Of a DNA stretch of 64,000 bases, positions 37,855 through 47,053 are shown piece after piece (positions within the stretch are counted from its first letter, which is position 1; every line of letters starts with the position of its first letter). The position numbers and the translations under genes are program-made. The stretch spans positions 17,078-81,077 of the forward strand of contig CANKUU010000017.1 in assembly GCA_947486785.1 (NCBI GenBank). The letters run 5' to 3'. The notes beneath the pieces were generated by a model. That model worked only from the letters and a program-made list of their open reading frames with translations. It had not been told where the DNA came from and ran no database searches. This DNA is from an uncultured Flavobacteriaceae bacterium (lineage in GTDB: Bacteria > Bacteroidota > Bacteroidia > Flavobacteriales > Flavobacteriaceae).

Positions 37855-38400
37855 TTATTTTTGGTGATAGGTTTTTGAAACCTCAAAGCTGTCTTCAAAC
37901 CAATTCCAAAGAATTATTTTCCCATCTTTCACTTTCACTCGTAAGGCATACGTAAACTCTTTAGTTTCTTTGTTAGATTTTGATAGCATGCCTATCATTT
38001 GACCAAAATATGCGGCTGTGTCACCACTCGCAAACGCATCGGTAGGCTGCCATTTTTTAGTTATAAAATTCTCTCCAAAAACTGGTAAAAATTGTTCTAA
38101 GATTACCTTTTTGCCTATCCAAGGACCAATCCAAGGTAAGCTTTTGTCTCCTGCATTTTGCCATACCATATCGGTATGCATTAGATTTTTCATGGTTTCC
38201 ATATCTCCTTTGCCCATAGCTTTCATAAACTCATTTGCTATATCTAAAGTTTTTTGAGATTCCACGCTCAATTGGTCTGCTTCGCTCAATTCCACAGCTT
38301 TTGTTACTTGCTTTTCTGAATGCTTAATTTTCTGGTTTTCGGTATTACAGCTTACGAGTAATGTAACAATTCCAAAAATTGCGATTAATTTTTTTTTCAT
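37855..38400 (-). CDS. SnoaL/NTF2-like domain lipoprotein
   Basis: About 181 residues from the ATG at 38400 (MKKKLIAIFGIVTLLVSC); an upstream in-frame ATG at 38451 would place 17 extra residues before the signal peptide and is unlikely. Lipobox Cys18 is followed by a Lys/Gln-rich linker and an NTF2-like/SnoaL fold at about residues 50-175 (ANEFMKAMGKGDMETMKNLM, WIGKKVILEQFLPVF, YALRVKVKDGKIILWNWFED). Function is unknown; such folds bind small hydrophobic ligands. The next gene upstream is also SnoaL-like, 17 bp away. Confidence 0.8.
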   Translation of the reverse strand: MKKKLIAIFGIVTLLVSCNTENQKIKHSEKQVTKAVELSEADQLSVESQKTLDIANEFMKAMGKGDMETMKNLMHTDMVWQNAGDKSLPWIGPWIGKKVILEQFLPVFGENFITKKWQPTDAFASGDTAAYFGQMIGMLSKSNKETKEFTYALRVKVKDGKIILWNWFEDSFEVSKTYHQK

Positions 38401-38417
38401 GGGATTTATTTTAATTT

Positions 38418-38825
38418 TTAAGATTTTAATTGTTTCATAGCTGTCGCCCAATCCTCTAAATGGTATACTTCTACAATTTTACCGTCAATAATGGTATGAA
38501 TGTCAATGGTCATGATGTTAAATGATTTTGTTCCATTTGTTGGCATACCCATAAAATCTCCATTTGGATTTCCTGAAGCAAGACTTCTTACAATATAGGT
38601 ATTACCATCAACAAAAATTTCTTGTGGCTCCCACTTTAAATTTGGAATTAGTTTCCAAAAGAATCCCAATTGCATTGTTAATTGCTGTTTGGTTTTTGTT
38701 TCAATGGAGCCTTTTGAAACAAAATTGTCTGCTAAAATTTCTGCCAAAACCGCTTCGGGCCTTGTTGTGTTATTAACGGTAAGTGCCGTATTATAAAATG
38801 CAGTTACTACTTCTCTGTTTGTCAT
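38418..38825 (-). CDS. SnoaL-like polyketide cyclase/ester cyclase family protein
   Basis: A 135-residue cytoplasmic protein of the SnoaL-like ester cyclase type: EVVTAFYNTALTVN at the start, FWKLIPNLKWEPQEIFVDGN in the middle, and IDGKIVEVYHLEDWATAMKQL at the C-terminus. Members are often annotated as ester cyclases although most are uncharacterised. It lies 17 bp upstream of a secreted SnoaL-like lipoprotein gene on the same strand, so the two form a pair and may derive from an old duplication. Confidence 0.83.
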   Translation of the reverse strand: MTNREVVTAFYNTALTVNNTTRPEAVLAEILADNFVSKGSIETKTKQQLTMQLGFFWKLIPNLKWEPQEIFVDGNTYIVRSLASGNPNGDFMGMPTNGTKSFNIMTIDIHTIIDGKIVEVYHLEDWATAMKQLKS

Positions 38826-38924
38826 TTTGTTGCGTTAATTATTAGTACTGCAAATTTAATGGACTACTTAGGTTTAACTATGGTAAGAAATATTCTAAAT
38901 ACGGTAAAAAAGAGAAATTATTAG

Positions 38925-39587
38925 CTACTCGTTTTTAGCAGAGGTCTTATATCTTGTTAGTTCTGCTCCGCCTTTAATTTCTGATAGTCTTTGGGTAACA
39001 TATTTTTCGGGGTGAGAATTAATATATTTTACGAATGGTTTTGAGCCTGAAAATGCGATGTTATCAGTGTAAATATATGCTCCGTTTCTTAATTTAGGTT
39101 CTAGCATTTTTATGAGTGGTAAGTATAAATCGTTCCAGCCATCTAAAAGTAGAAAGTCAATAGGGTCAGTAATGTTTTTTAACGTTGTCATAGCGTCACC
39201 AAGCCTTAAGTCTATTACATGATCTACATTGGCATCTTTAAAATTTTGAAGTGCTATTTTACATTTAGAGGAAAACAACTCTGAAGTAATAACCTTACCA
39301 TTATTTTTCTTTGCAGCGGCACCTAAATAAATCGTAGAAATACCAAAAGAAGTGCCAAACTCGATAATGTTTTTTGCTTTTTCTTTAATAAGTAGTTCAT
39401 AAATATATTCTCCTTGCTCCTTGGTTAAAGAAATGTAGGCATCTTTAAAATCTTCAGGTTTTAATTCTCTAAAAACGCTTTTTATAGCGCCTTTGAATAT
39501 TCTTAGTTTTTCTGAAGAGGCTTCTTGGTGTAATTTTTTAAGCGTTGTAAGTGTTGCTTCGTTATCTATTTTTGGCATGTTATTCAT
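38925..39587 (-). CDS. class I SAM-dependent O-methyltransferase
   Basis: A 220-residue methyltransferase. The SAM-binding motif I appears as AKNIIEFGTSFGISTIYLGA (residues about 75-95), followed by GKVITSELF and the acidic motif LDGWNDLYLPLIKML typical of the catechol/caffeoyl-CoA O-methyltransferase-like family. The substrate is unknown. Two ATGs at 39587 and 39578 are both plausible. The AraC regulator gene lies 85 bp upstream on the same strand, so the two may be linked. Confidence 0.87.
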   Translation of the reverse strand: MNNMPKIDNEATLTTLKKLHQEASSEKLRIFKGAIKSVFRELKPEDFKDAYISLTKEQGEYIYELLIKEKAKNIIEFGTSFGISTIYLGAAAKKNNGKVITSELFSSKCKIALQNFKDANVDHVIDLRLGDAMTTLKNITDPIDFLLLDGWNDLYLPLIKMLEPKLRNGAYIYTDNIAFSGSKPFVKYINSHPEKYVTQRLSEIKGGAELTRYKTSAKNE

Positions 39588-39672
39588 TTTTAAATGTAGA
39601 CCACAAAAGTAAAGAGCTTAAATACCAATAGTATGGTAATTATGAGCCTAAAAACTGTTTAAAAAAGGAAAA

Positions 39673-40575
39673 TTACTTATGAGTATTCCTAAATTGATTT
39701 GGAGAAAGGGAAGTGTTTTTTTTAAAATACTTAAAAAAATTAGTTGGGTCATTAAACCCTGCTTGGTAAGCAATTTCGGTTACCGATAGTTCTGTATTGA
39801 TTAAGAGATGTTTTATTTGTTTGGTTACGATTTGATCAATTAATGATTTTGCTGATCTTTTAATCGTACTGTTTACAATGTTGTTTAAAGTTCTCGAAGT
39901 AATAGACATCTGTTTTGCATATTCTAATGCTGTTTTATTATGAAACCATTGTTCTTCTATTAAACGTTGAAATTCTAGAAATTTATTTAGGTGTTTCGTG
40001 TTTCTAAAAGCAGCTTTGTTTTTAGATTTCTCACGAAATAATTTTGAAATTAAAATATGTAATAAACTTCTTTTAATACTAGAGGAAAAGGTGTCATTTT
40101 TAAGCTTAGACTCTTTATATATCTGGTCTAAAATAACTTCTATTTCGCTAAATAAAGCGTCATTTAATTGAATTTTTGGCGATTCTATGAACTCGTTAAA
40201 CAGCTGTATTGATTTTAATCCTTCGGTTTTGCCAAGATGTTTAATTATAAAATCTTCAGTAAAAAGCAGCAAATTACCTTCAGAATTAGTTTTGGTAAAT
40301 TTATGTGTAACCCCTTTTCTTAAACAAAAAACCGTTCCTTTTTGATAAGAATAGTCTTTATAGTCAATAGTATGAGTTCCTTGTCCTTTCGTAATAATAA
40401 ATATTGCATAAAAAGAAAGACGATGATTTTCAGTTTGCTTATGATCCTCAGGAATTTTATCAAATACTTCAGCGATAGTTACGAAATCGAAAAAAGAGTT
40501 TGAATTGGATGAGTTTTCGAAGGTAATTATCGTTGTATTTTTAATATTGTTTTTGTTGTAGCGTTTTGTTTGCAA
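39673..40575 (-). CDS. AraC family transcriptional regulator
   Basis: A 300-residue AraC-type regulator. The N-terminal cupin-like domain includes FIITKGQGTHTIDYKDYSY and CLRKGVTHKF. The C-terminal double helix-turn-helix carries SVTEIAYQAGFNDPTNFFKYF and LSPNQFR. The frame only offers a TTG start at 40575 (an in-frame stop lies 18 bases before it), so initiation is at TTG. It is related in architecture to the AraC regulator at 21258-22127. Its gene lies directly upstream of the O-methyltransferase gene. Confidence 0.88.
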   Translation of the reverse strand: MQTKRYNKNNIKNTTIITFENSSNSNSFFDFVTIAEVFDKIPEDHKQTENHRLSFYAIFIITKGQGTHTIDYKDYSYQKGTVFCLRKGVTHKFTKTNSEGNLLLFTEDFIIKHLGKTEGLKSIQLFNEFIESPKIQLNDALFSEIEVILDQIYKESKLKNDTFSSSIKRSLLHILISKLFREKSKNKAAFRNTKHLNKFLEFQRLIEEQWFHNKTALEYAKQMSITSRTLNNIVNSTIKRSAKSLIDQIVTKQIKHLLINTELSVTEIAYQAGFNDPTNFFKYFKKNTSLSPNQFRNTHK

Positions 40576-40703
40576 ACGGTTAATTTTAGATGTTTACCAG
40601 TTAGAGGAGCTAAATAAGCAAATTAAAGATACGATTTAAAATGCGTTAGTAATTTTGTAAATAAACGAACACTAGCAATACCTTGTAGGTGGGCTAGGTA
40701 TAG

Positions 40704-41117
40704 CTATTTTATAATTTCTTCATGTTTTCTTTGCTTTTCAATAAAGTCAATTCCGCATTCTAATTTTTGTGCCAATTTTGATTTCGGATGTACGATTCTC
40801 CAAAAAGGGGTTATTTCTTCAACGTCTTTACCTTTACTTAATTCCTCAAAAGATGCTTCTGAAACAATTCGCAAGAAAATTCCTGTGGTTACCGGGCAGG
40901 TTTTGTCGGCTTGGTATTTACTGGCTAAATCACTGCGCATTGTTGCTAAATTAGTCGATTTTCCAAAAGGTATTTGATGTATATATTCGTTTATTATTTG
41001 AGGTGTTGCAATTAACATTTTGCTACCTTCTGGGATATCTGCAAATTTTTTCATGGTCGTTTTAATGGTATACGACCTAGTTAAATCTCTTTTTGTTGTC
41101 CAAGTTTTTTTCGCCAT
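40704..41117 (-). CDS. unassigned protein with distant MGMT-like DNA-binding features
   Basis: A 137-residue basic protein. It includes IHQIPFGKSTNLATMRSDLA, a CPVTTG motif near residue 79 and ITPFWRIVHPKSKLAQKL. The order IPxGK, helix-rich centre, and a late xPFWRIV recalls the DNA-binding domain of O6-alkylguanine methyltransferase homologues, in which PCHRV holds the catalytic Cys; here that Cys is absent, as in alkyltransferase-like proteins. This is a weak resemblance. The gene is conserved-looking and isolated. Confidence 0.6.
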   Translation of the reverse strand: MAKKTWTTKRDLTRSYTIKTTMKKFADIPEGSKMLIATPQIINEYIHQIPFGKSTNLATMRSDLASKYQADKTCPVTTGIFLRIVSEASFEELSKGKDVEEITPFWRIVHPKSKLAQKLECGIDFIEKQRKHEEIIK

Positions 41118-41751
41118 TAAGCATCAAGTTTTTTGGTATACGAAGCTTTTAAATTTACAGTTTTATTTAAGGGAACAAAAATAAAAGTTTACGAGTCGTT
41201 ATTCAATTGCCCTATAAGTTAATCGGGTTGCGACGATAACACTTCATTATATTCATAAAATAATCAGTAAAAATGTAATACCATAGTATGCTTGTTTTTT
41301 GGCGCTAAATCTATTGAGTAGCAGTACAATTTTATTGATACCGACTTCTAAGAAATAGAAAGAATGTTTGCTTATTCTATTGGTAAGCAAATTACGCAAG
41401 AGTTGTAGTAGGTGTTATAAAAAAAACAATAGGAGTAGCGTAGTAAGCTAAAAACAAAAAGAGATATGCTAGGTGGCTCTAATAAAAATAACCTGTTGAA
41501 TGCTAATTAAACTTTAGAAGTTGTAGATAGCACTATCTCATAAAGTAACTAAGTTAAAAATTATCGTTAATTTAAAATTAAGTGTACGACAGCAAAAAAT
41601 TAATCATTAAATGCATGTAAAACAAGAGTCTGTTTTTAGACCTTATTAAGACGATAGTGTTTTAGCAATGAAAGAGGTACTTTGTTTACGTGGGTCTTTA
41701 CTTTTTTAACAATCTATACTAATAGATTCGTGTTTTGCATCGTTTAGTAGT
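41118..41751. other. intergenic, no gene recognised
   Basis: About 630 bases with stops in all frames. A short stretch near 41365 reads FAYSIGKQITQEL, slightly like an FKBP N-terminus, but it stops at once and I do not call it. Confidence 0.5.
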
Positions 41752-42684
41752 TTAATTTTCACTTCTTCTTCTTCTTGCCTCCTCGGTGGATATAGCAATC
41801 TGTTCAGCGTTTATGACATATCCTTTATTGCGCATTAAGCAATTGTTGCAACTATGCCTAAGCCCTAAAACATGACCCAATTCATGAGATATCGTTCTGG
41901 CAAGAGAGCCTCTTACAAATTCGGTTTGAGATTCGGTTAGTAAAGTTTTTTCAGGATTTTCTCCTCCATTAAACTTATTCGTCCAACACCCAACTACAGA
42001 ATGGTACCCAAAAGGTCTCATTGAATTTCCTTGAGAGGTATTACCTATAAATGGAAAAATATAAATATGAAATAAGTTTTGTTCAAGTTCCATTTCTGAA
42101 CTTAAATTAGAAGGATCCATTAATTTATGTAGAAGGGGAAGTCTTGCTCGGTCAGAGCGTCCTTGGTCATTTCTTTTCGAATTGATAATGTATTCAATAT
42201 CTTCCTCAAATCCGGTATATTCAACTATGGGCTCATTGATTATTTGCTCGATCGTCCATTCAATTTTAGCTTGACTCCAAATTGAGTTCATTTCTGGTAA
42301 TATGGAGTCACGAACATCATCCTCAGTTATCCACATATTCATTTCAGAACCTTTGGGATGTATCCAAGCCTCACTTTGCATTAGATGCACTCTTAGATTT
42401 AATTTGATGTTTTCTTCAGCATCTGAACTAGTATTTTCTTCTTCATCTGTGTTACCATTTTCGTCTTCATTTGAACTAGTATTTTCTTCTTCATCTGTGT
42501 TACCATTTTCGTCTTCATCAGAACTAGCATTTTCTTCTTCATCTGTATTGCTATTCTCATCTTCATCAGAACTAGCATTACCTTCATTATTTACAATAAC
42601 ATTTTCTTCATCAAATAGGGTATTATTATCTTTTTTACATCCAAAAAGCAAAAAAACAATTATTATGTAAAAACATATTTTCAT
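41752..42684 (-). CDS. metzincin-type zinc metalloprotease lipoprotein with acidic repeat
   Basis: About 310 residues from the ATG at 42684 (MKICFYIIIVFLLFGC, lipobox Cys16); an in-frame ATG at 42726 would precede the signal peptide. Residues about 35-95 are an acidic low-complexity linker built of 16-residue repeats of the form SSDEDENGNTDEEENT. The catalytic domain has the extended zinc motif HELGHVLGLRH at 267-277 with Glu268 as base, and a Met-turn-like CLMRN with Met284. It is probably surface-anchored and held off the membrane by the linker. Its substrate is unknown. Confidence 0.85.
   Translation of the reverse strand: MKICFYIIIVFLLFGCKKDNNTLFDEENVIVNNEGNASSDEDENSNTDEEENASSDEDENGNTDEEENTSSNEDENGNTDEEENTSSDAEENIKLNLRVHLMQSEAWIHPKGSEMNMWITEDDVRDSILPEMNSIWSQAKIEWTIEQIINEPIVEYTGFEEDIEYIINSKRNDQGRSDRARLPLLHKLMDPSNLSSEMELEQNLFHIYIFPFIGNTSQGNSMRPFGYHSVVGCWTNKFNGGENPEKTLLTESQTEFVRGSLARTISHELGHVLGLRHSCNNCLMRNKGYVINAEQIAISTEEARRRRSEN
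42425..42568 (-). repeat. three 48-bp tandem repeats inside the metalloprotease gene
   Basis: Units start at 42425, 42473 and 42521, each beginning GAACTAGTATTTTCTTC or a close variant, with a partial fourth unit. Each encodes 16 acidic residues. The number of units could vary by slippage without changing the reading frame. Confidence 0.9.
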
Positions 42685-42928
42685 GTTTGTTTTTTGTGAT
42701 TTAAAATTGACTCTATGTAAAACCATAATAATAGTATTTTAAAAAAGACGCCTGTAAAAAAACGGAACTTTTAAATATACAATTAATTTTAATTTAGGGC
42801 ATGTTTAAGTTTTTGAATTTTGCTTTTAGTTAGTTGTAATCGAAGCCATTTTAAAAAATATATTGATACTGTTTCATAAATTACTTTGCACTAGTATGGG
42901 CAGATATAAATTTCAGCTCCATCTAATT

Positions 42929-43975
42929 CTAAGAGTTCGCTTTTTTGAAATATTTTTTTCGTAACCAAAAGGAAACACGTACTAATAAAATTAACGCAGG
43001 AACTTCAACTAAGGGGCCAATTACACCAGCAAAAGCCTGTCCCGAATTTAGTCCAAAAACGGCGATAGCAACTGCTATCGCTAACTCAAAATTATTTCCT
43101 GCCGCTGTAAATGCAACAGAAGCTGTTTTGTCATATGATGCTCCTGTAGCTTTTGTGAAGAAGAATCCAATAATAAACATTAGTGTAAAATAGACAAGTA
43201 AAGGAATTGCAATAATTATAACATCCATCGGAATTTCAACAATTAGTTCTCCTTTTAAAGAGAACATTATCACAATTGTAAATAGCAATGCGATTAAGGT
43301 CATTGGCGAAATAGTTGGTATAAACTTTTTGGTGTACCATTCTTCACCTTTTGCTTTTACTAAAAGCAATCTACTTAAAATTCCCATCACAAACGGAATA
43401 CCTAAATAAATGGCCACAGACTTTGCAATGGTTCCGATTGATATATCAACAATTGCTCCTTCAAAACCAAAGAGGGGCGGTAGAACAGTAATAAATAACC
43501 AAGCGTAAAAACTGTATGCAAACACTTGAAAAATACTGTTTAATGCCACTAAACCTGCTCCATATTCGCTACTTCCTTCTGCAAGGTCGTTCCAAACTAA
43601 AACCATAGCAATACAGCGCGCCAAGCCAATTAAGATTAGTCCAACCATATATTCAGGATAATCTTGCAAAAACGTAATTGCCAAAACAAACATTAAAACA
43701 GGACCAATTACCCAGTTTAAAATAAGTGAAATAGAAAGAATTTTGGTGTTTCTAAATACTTTTGGTAAAAGTGCATAATTAACTTTTGCCAAGGGTGGGT
43801 ACATCATTAAAATTAAACCTATTGCGATTGGAATATTTGTTGTTCCATTATTAAATGAGTTTATGATATTTGGAAATGTAGGGATAGCATAACCAAGTGC
43901 AACGCCAAAAACCATTGCCACAAAAATCCAAAGGGTTAGGTTTCTATCTAGAAAATTTAATTTTTTTGAAGCCAT
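42929..43975 (-). CDS. arsB: ACR3-type arsenite efflux transporter
   Basis: A 348-residue inner-membrane transporter with about ten helices of the ACR3 family that exports arsenite. Family signatures are [17 protein letters not shown] near residue 58, [31 protein letters not shown] (with the essential Cys in RCIAMV), and [20 protein letters not shown]. It is the last gene of the arsR operon and follows arsC by 3 bp. The gene is often named acr3 rather than arsB. Confidence 0.95.
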   Translation of the reverse strand: MASKKLNFLDRNLTLWIFVAMVFGVALGYAIPTFPNIINSFNNGTTNIPIAIGLILMMYPPLAKVNYALLPKVFRNTKILSISLILNWVIGPVLMFVLAITFLQDYPEYMVGLILIGLARCIAMVLVWNDLAEGSSEYGAGLVALNSIFQVFAYSFYAWLFITVLPPLFGFEGAIVDISIGTIAKSVAIYLGIPFVMGILSRLLLVKAKGEEWYTKKFIPTISPMTLIALLFTIVIMFSLKGELIVEIPMDVIIIAIPLLVYFTLMFIIGFFFTKATGASYDKTASVAFTAAGNNFELAIAVAIAVFGLNSGQAFAGVIGPLVEVPALILLVRVSFWLRKKYFKKANS

Positions 43976-43978
43976 TTT

Positions 43979-44611
43979 TTAAAATTTTATTTTAGAAAAC
44001 ACATAAAAGAGTTCAGTTGCAATTTGTAGACTTCTTTCATTATATTTTTCTGCTTGTTGTGTTGTATTATCGAATACTTTTGGATCTTCAAAAGTTATTG
44101 GAATACGTTTTTCTGCACCTGCAATAAATGGGCAGCCAACATCTGCTTGTGAGCAGGTCATAATGGCTGCAAATTTAGTTTTAGGATTAAATTCATGATC
44201 TAATTTTTTTGAAAATCCGATAATGGGATGCTCGTTGTTAGCATATTTAATGCTATAAACAGGATTCTCGTTTTTTGATATGTGGTTTATTTGAAAACCC
44301 GAATTTTTCAAAGTTTCTGCAACCATTGGAAAAAGCGCCGTTGCTTCGGTTCCTGCTGAATAACAAAAAACATTTTTAACATTGAAATAGTTTGCCATGG
44401 TCTGCGCCCAAACTTGTGATAAATGACTTCTTCTAGAATTATGAGTACAAATGAAATTTATACGTATTTCTTTGTTTTCATAAACTTTTGATTGAATAAA
44501 GTTAATTAGGGGTAGTAAAACAGCTTTTCGTTCGTTAGAAATTGTCTGAGGATTCAGTTCTTTGATTATGTTTTCTATTTCTGTAAATAGGTTTGATTTT
44601 GTGCTTATCAT
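43979..44611 (-). CDS. arsC: arsenate reductase-like low-molecular-weight phosphatase family protein
   Basis: About 210 residues from the ATG at 44611 (MISTKSNLFTEIEN); an upstream in-frame ATG at 44656 would overlap the preceding gene. The central part has FICTHNSRRSHLSQVWAQ with the CTHNSRRS catalytic P-loop of the LMW-PTPase/ArsC family, and later MTCSQADVGCPFIAGAEKR and ITFEDPKVFDN, which supply the resolving Cys and acidic residue. It reduces arsenate to arsenite for export by the downstream transporter. The N-terminal extension of about 50 residues is longer than in the compact arsenate reductases. Confidence 0.88.
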   Translation of the reverse strand: MISTKSNLFTEIENIIKELNPQTISNERKAVLLPLINFIQSKVYENKEIRINFICTHNSRRSHLSQVWAQTMANYFNVKNVFCYSAGTEATALFPMVAETLKNSGFQINHISKNENPVYSIKYANNEHPIIGFSKKLDHEFNPKTKFAAIMTCSQADVGCPFIAGAEKRIPITFEDPKVFDNTTQQAEKYNERSLQIATELFYVFSKIKF

Positions 44612-44630
44612 TTTCTTATAGTTTATTGCT

Positions 44631-45104
44631 TTAGCAACATCCAGAACCCGGAGCACATCCGATTTTTGATTCTGTTTGAAATTCAGAGGTTTTTGTTTTA
44701 GAATCTTCTACCTGAATGTTACAGTTGTCTGCTGCTAAACAGTTGGTTTGTTTATTGGTTAATAAGAAGTGTTTCCCGTCAAATTCTAGTCCAAATTTGC
44801 CAATAGTATCTGCTTGATATTCTACTTCAATTTCTAAATCGGCTAATTTTAATGCCTTTTCAGAAAGTTCAATAATCTTTAACAGCTTTTCTGGATGCAA
44901 CCTGTGATCGTAGTCGTTTGCATTATAAAGTTGTAAGTTTACAATAGCTTCTTTTCGTTCAGTTCCCCCACAATCAATAAAGTGTTTTGTGATTTTTCCC
45001 ACCTCTGTAACATGAAAATGGTTTGGCACTAATTCTTTGTTTGGTAATTGAAAGTGTATCGTTTTCAATTCTTTTAATAATAACTTTAGATGCGATAATT
45101 TCAT
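44631..45104 (-). CDS. DUF6428-like protein of the arsenic operon
   Basis: A 157-residue cytoplasmic protein. The N-terminal half (MKLSHLKLLLKELKTIHFQL, FHVTEVGKITKHFIDCGGT) matches what I recall of the DUF6428 family found in flavobacterial ars operons. The C-terminus ends in a Cys-rich tail, CAPGSGCC, with further Cys residues at CLAADNC, suggesting thiol metalloid binding. It lies 43 bp after arsR and 19 bp before arsC, so it is part of the operon. The function is unknown; the family name is from memory. Confidence 0.75.
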   Translation of the reverse strand: MKLSHLKLLLKELKTIHFQLPNKELVPNHFHVTEVGKITKHFIDCGGTERKEAIVNLQLYNANDYDHRLHPEKLLKIIELSEKALKLADLEIEVEYQADTIGKFGLEFDGKHFLLTNKQTNCLAADNCNIQVEDSKTKTSEFQTESKIGCAPGSGCC

Positions 45105-45147
45105 AACTAATTTTATTTATGGTGATAATGCGATTAATTAATTTTGA

Positions 45148-45480
45148 TTAACAACAATTTTCTTTTTCTATAAGGTCTTGGTTTAAAAAATTGTTCATTA
45201 CCGTTTTCATTGCGGTCCAATTTTCTTTATTAATGCAGTAGCAAACGCTTGTTCCCTCTACATTTCCTTTGATTAAGCCTAAATGTTTTAGCTCTTTCAA
45301 ATGTTGTGATATGGTTGGTTGCGCTAATCCAATTTCGTTTACTAAATCTCCGCAAACACAAGAATTAATTTTAAATAAATGTTGTAAAATAGCTACTCTT
45401 GCAGGGTGTCCTAATACTTTAGCGAAAAGAGAAATTTCGTTTTGCTGAGCGGTAAAAATTTCAGTTTTTGTTAATCCCAT
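45148..45480 (-). CDS. arsR: ArsR family metalloregulator
   Basis: A 110-residue winged-helix repressor. The domain shows GHPARVAILQHL, then NSCVCGDLVNEIGLAQPTISQHLKELKHLGLIKG, with Cys residues in the CVCGDL position that binds arsenite in ArsR proteins. The C-terminus ends in NCC, which may add a third thiol. Arsenite binding releases the repressor from the operator 19 bp upstream of the start, inducing the ars operon (arsR, DUF6428, arsC, ACR3 exporter). Confidence 0.94.
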   Translation of the reverse strand: MGLTKTEIFTAQQNEISLFAKVLGHPARVAILQHLFKINSCVCGDLVNEIGLAQPTISQHLKELKHLGLIKGNVEGTSVCYCINKENWTAMKTVMNNFLNQDLIEKENCC

Positions 45481-45498
45481 TACTGCTTTAATTAATTT

Positions 45499-45514
45499 AT
45501 TGCAATATTACGAT
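45499..45514. promoter_or_regulatory. ArsR operator-like palindrome
   Basis: ATTGCAATATTACGAT is an imperfect palindrome (12 of 16 self-complementary positions) of the ATYGYAATATTGCRAT kind used by ArsR-type repressors. It lies 18-34 bases upstream of the arsR start codon. Confidence 0.65.
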
Positions 45515-45886
45515 TGATATAGTAGTGTACAAAACTTTTTTGCGTAGAAATTAAAATAATTCTGGTTTTGTTGGCGAGAAGGTTTTTAAAATAGGGGTGA
45601 GGGTTTTTAGTCCTTTTAAAACAAATCTTCATGGGTTCAGATTTTACAGGTTTTAAAGGAGTATACTACCAAGAAAGCTATTGCAAAATAGTTTTGTAGA
45701 ACAAATCGGTAGTAGTTCATATCGAGGTATCTTAAATATATACAGCTTAGAATCTGTTAAGCAACCTAGAAAATAAGCTCAAATTTGGGAGAATGATTAG
45801 TGCCATCACCAACCTAATGATGTTAAAAGCTATAACTTTATCGAAGTGTTATAAGATTATGCACTTTTATTAGGCGAAGCTTACAA
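45515..45886. other. intergenic, no gene recognised
   Basis: About 370 bases between the ars operator and the end of the membrane protein gene; stops in all frames, nothing recognised. Confidence 0.5.
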
Positions 45887-47053
45887 TTACTTCGCAATAG
45901 ATTTCAATTCTGCGATATCACTTGATTTGAAAAAGCTTTTAACTTTACTGATAAAATTCATTTTTACATTTAATTTTAGTTCCTTTCTATTTCGAACTTC
46001 AATATTAAATCTTTCAGATAGTTCGTTTAAATATTTATGGTACGATCTATTTAAAACGAGTGATTTACTATGGTCTTCATTAGTCATAATAATATTTAAA
46101 TGATTTTGATTAAAATGAAAATCACCTAAATCTATTTTTTCAATGATATCAGAACGAAATAACCGCTTTTTAATTAGTAAAATTCCATCGTCGGTTTCTT
46201 GTAATCTTGCGATAGCTCCTTTTTTTAATTTTCCGATTTTAGTACTGGTTAATATTAAAATCGACAAATACCCGTCGTCTGTTAATTTTGTGTCATTTCC
46301 TTTGAATAAATTTAATAAAGGATATACCAATAGATACGTTGTCTTATTGATTAATTTTTTAGAACTTCTATAGAAAAATAAAGAAACGAAAAACATCATT
46401 ATTGCGATAATGACTGATGCTGTTGGGCTTATAATACTAATAAATATAAATAAAGTTGCTACGAGAATTTTTCCGATTTCTAAAACAGCATCGATGAAAG
46501 GTATTGGCGATAAAAATATGAGAATATCTATAAAGAATTTAAAGGCCATTACAACGATTAAAAAGTATGCAGAAATTACTAAAAATAATAAGGTTTTAAA
46601 ACTAATGGAGAGAAATCCAGCTTGATATACGATCTCGTTAGATGTGGGTTCATTTGAGAGGAGTATTGGTGCTAAAATAATAATTGCGTTAATAATTAGC
46701 GCCGCTTTTTTTGATAGGTACGAGTCCATTAATCCAATTGTTGCAGTTGCTTTATTAGTTTTAAAAAGTGTTCCAACAGATGCCGTAAAGAAAAAGAGTA
46801 AGCCAAATACGATTACGATTAGCCAATTATCAAAAAATGGATTTGTCTTTACATAATCGTTATGAAATCCTAATTTAGAACATAAAGAAGTTAAAAATAC
46901 AGTTAAGTAAGGATTAATTCCCAATGGTGCTAATTGCGAAAATTGCTCCACTAAAACTGAGTTTTGAACTATGGTTTCTTGTTTTTCTAGGTTTTCTGTT
47001 TGTGATTGAAGCAAAGAAGAGAACAAAAATAAGATCAGAAAAATTTTTTTCAT
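45887..47053 (-). CDS. multi-pass membrane protein of unknown function
   Basis: A 388-residue protein with a possible signal peptide (MKKIFLILFLFSSLLQSQ), about six membrane helices between residues 75 and 240, and a basic cytoplasmic C-terminal domain of about 130 residues (LNLFKGNDTKLTDDGYLSIL and KKRLFRSDIIEKIDLGDFHF) that has a PH-like or bPH strand pattern. The helical part (GINPYLTVFLTSLCSKLGF) faintly resembles DUF4126 proteins. I cannot assign a function. It has no close neighbours on the same strand. Confidence 0.65.
   Translation of the reverse strand: MKKIFLILFLFSSLLQSQTENLEKQETIVQNSVLVEQFSQLAPLGINPYLTVFLTSLCSKLGFHNDYVKTNPFFDNWLIVIVFGLLFFFTASVGTLFKTNKATATIGLMDSYLSKKAALIINAIIILAPILLSNEPTSNEIVYQAGFLSISFKTLLFLVISAYFLIVVMAFKFFIDILIFLSPIPFIDAVLEIGKILVATLFIFISIISPTASVIIAIMMFFVSLFFYRSSKKLINKTTYLLVYPLLNLFKGNDTKLTDDGYLSILILTSTKIGKLKKGAIARLQETDDGILLIKKRLFRSDIIEKIDLGDFHFNQNHLNIIMTNEDHSKSLVLNRSYHKYLNELSERFNIEVRNRKELKLNVKMNFISKVKSFFKSSDIAELKSIAK

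Noticed and set aside
41360..41420. FKBP-type isomerase remnant (FAYSIGKQITQEL)
   Set aside because: The stretch is only about 13 codons long and ends in a stop, with no further family sequence; chance similarity is likely.
42302..42670. Plus-strand Ser/Phe-rich open frame
   Set aside because: It is the antisense shadow of the acidic repeat of the metalloprotease gene; its repeats come from the 48-bp units.
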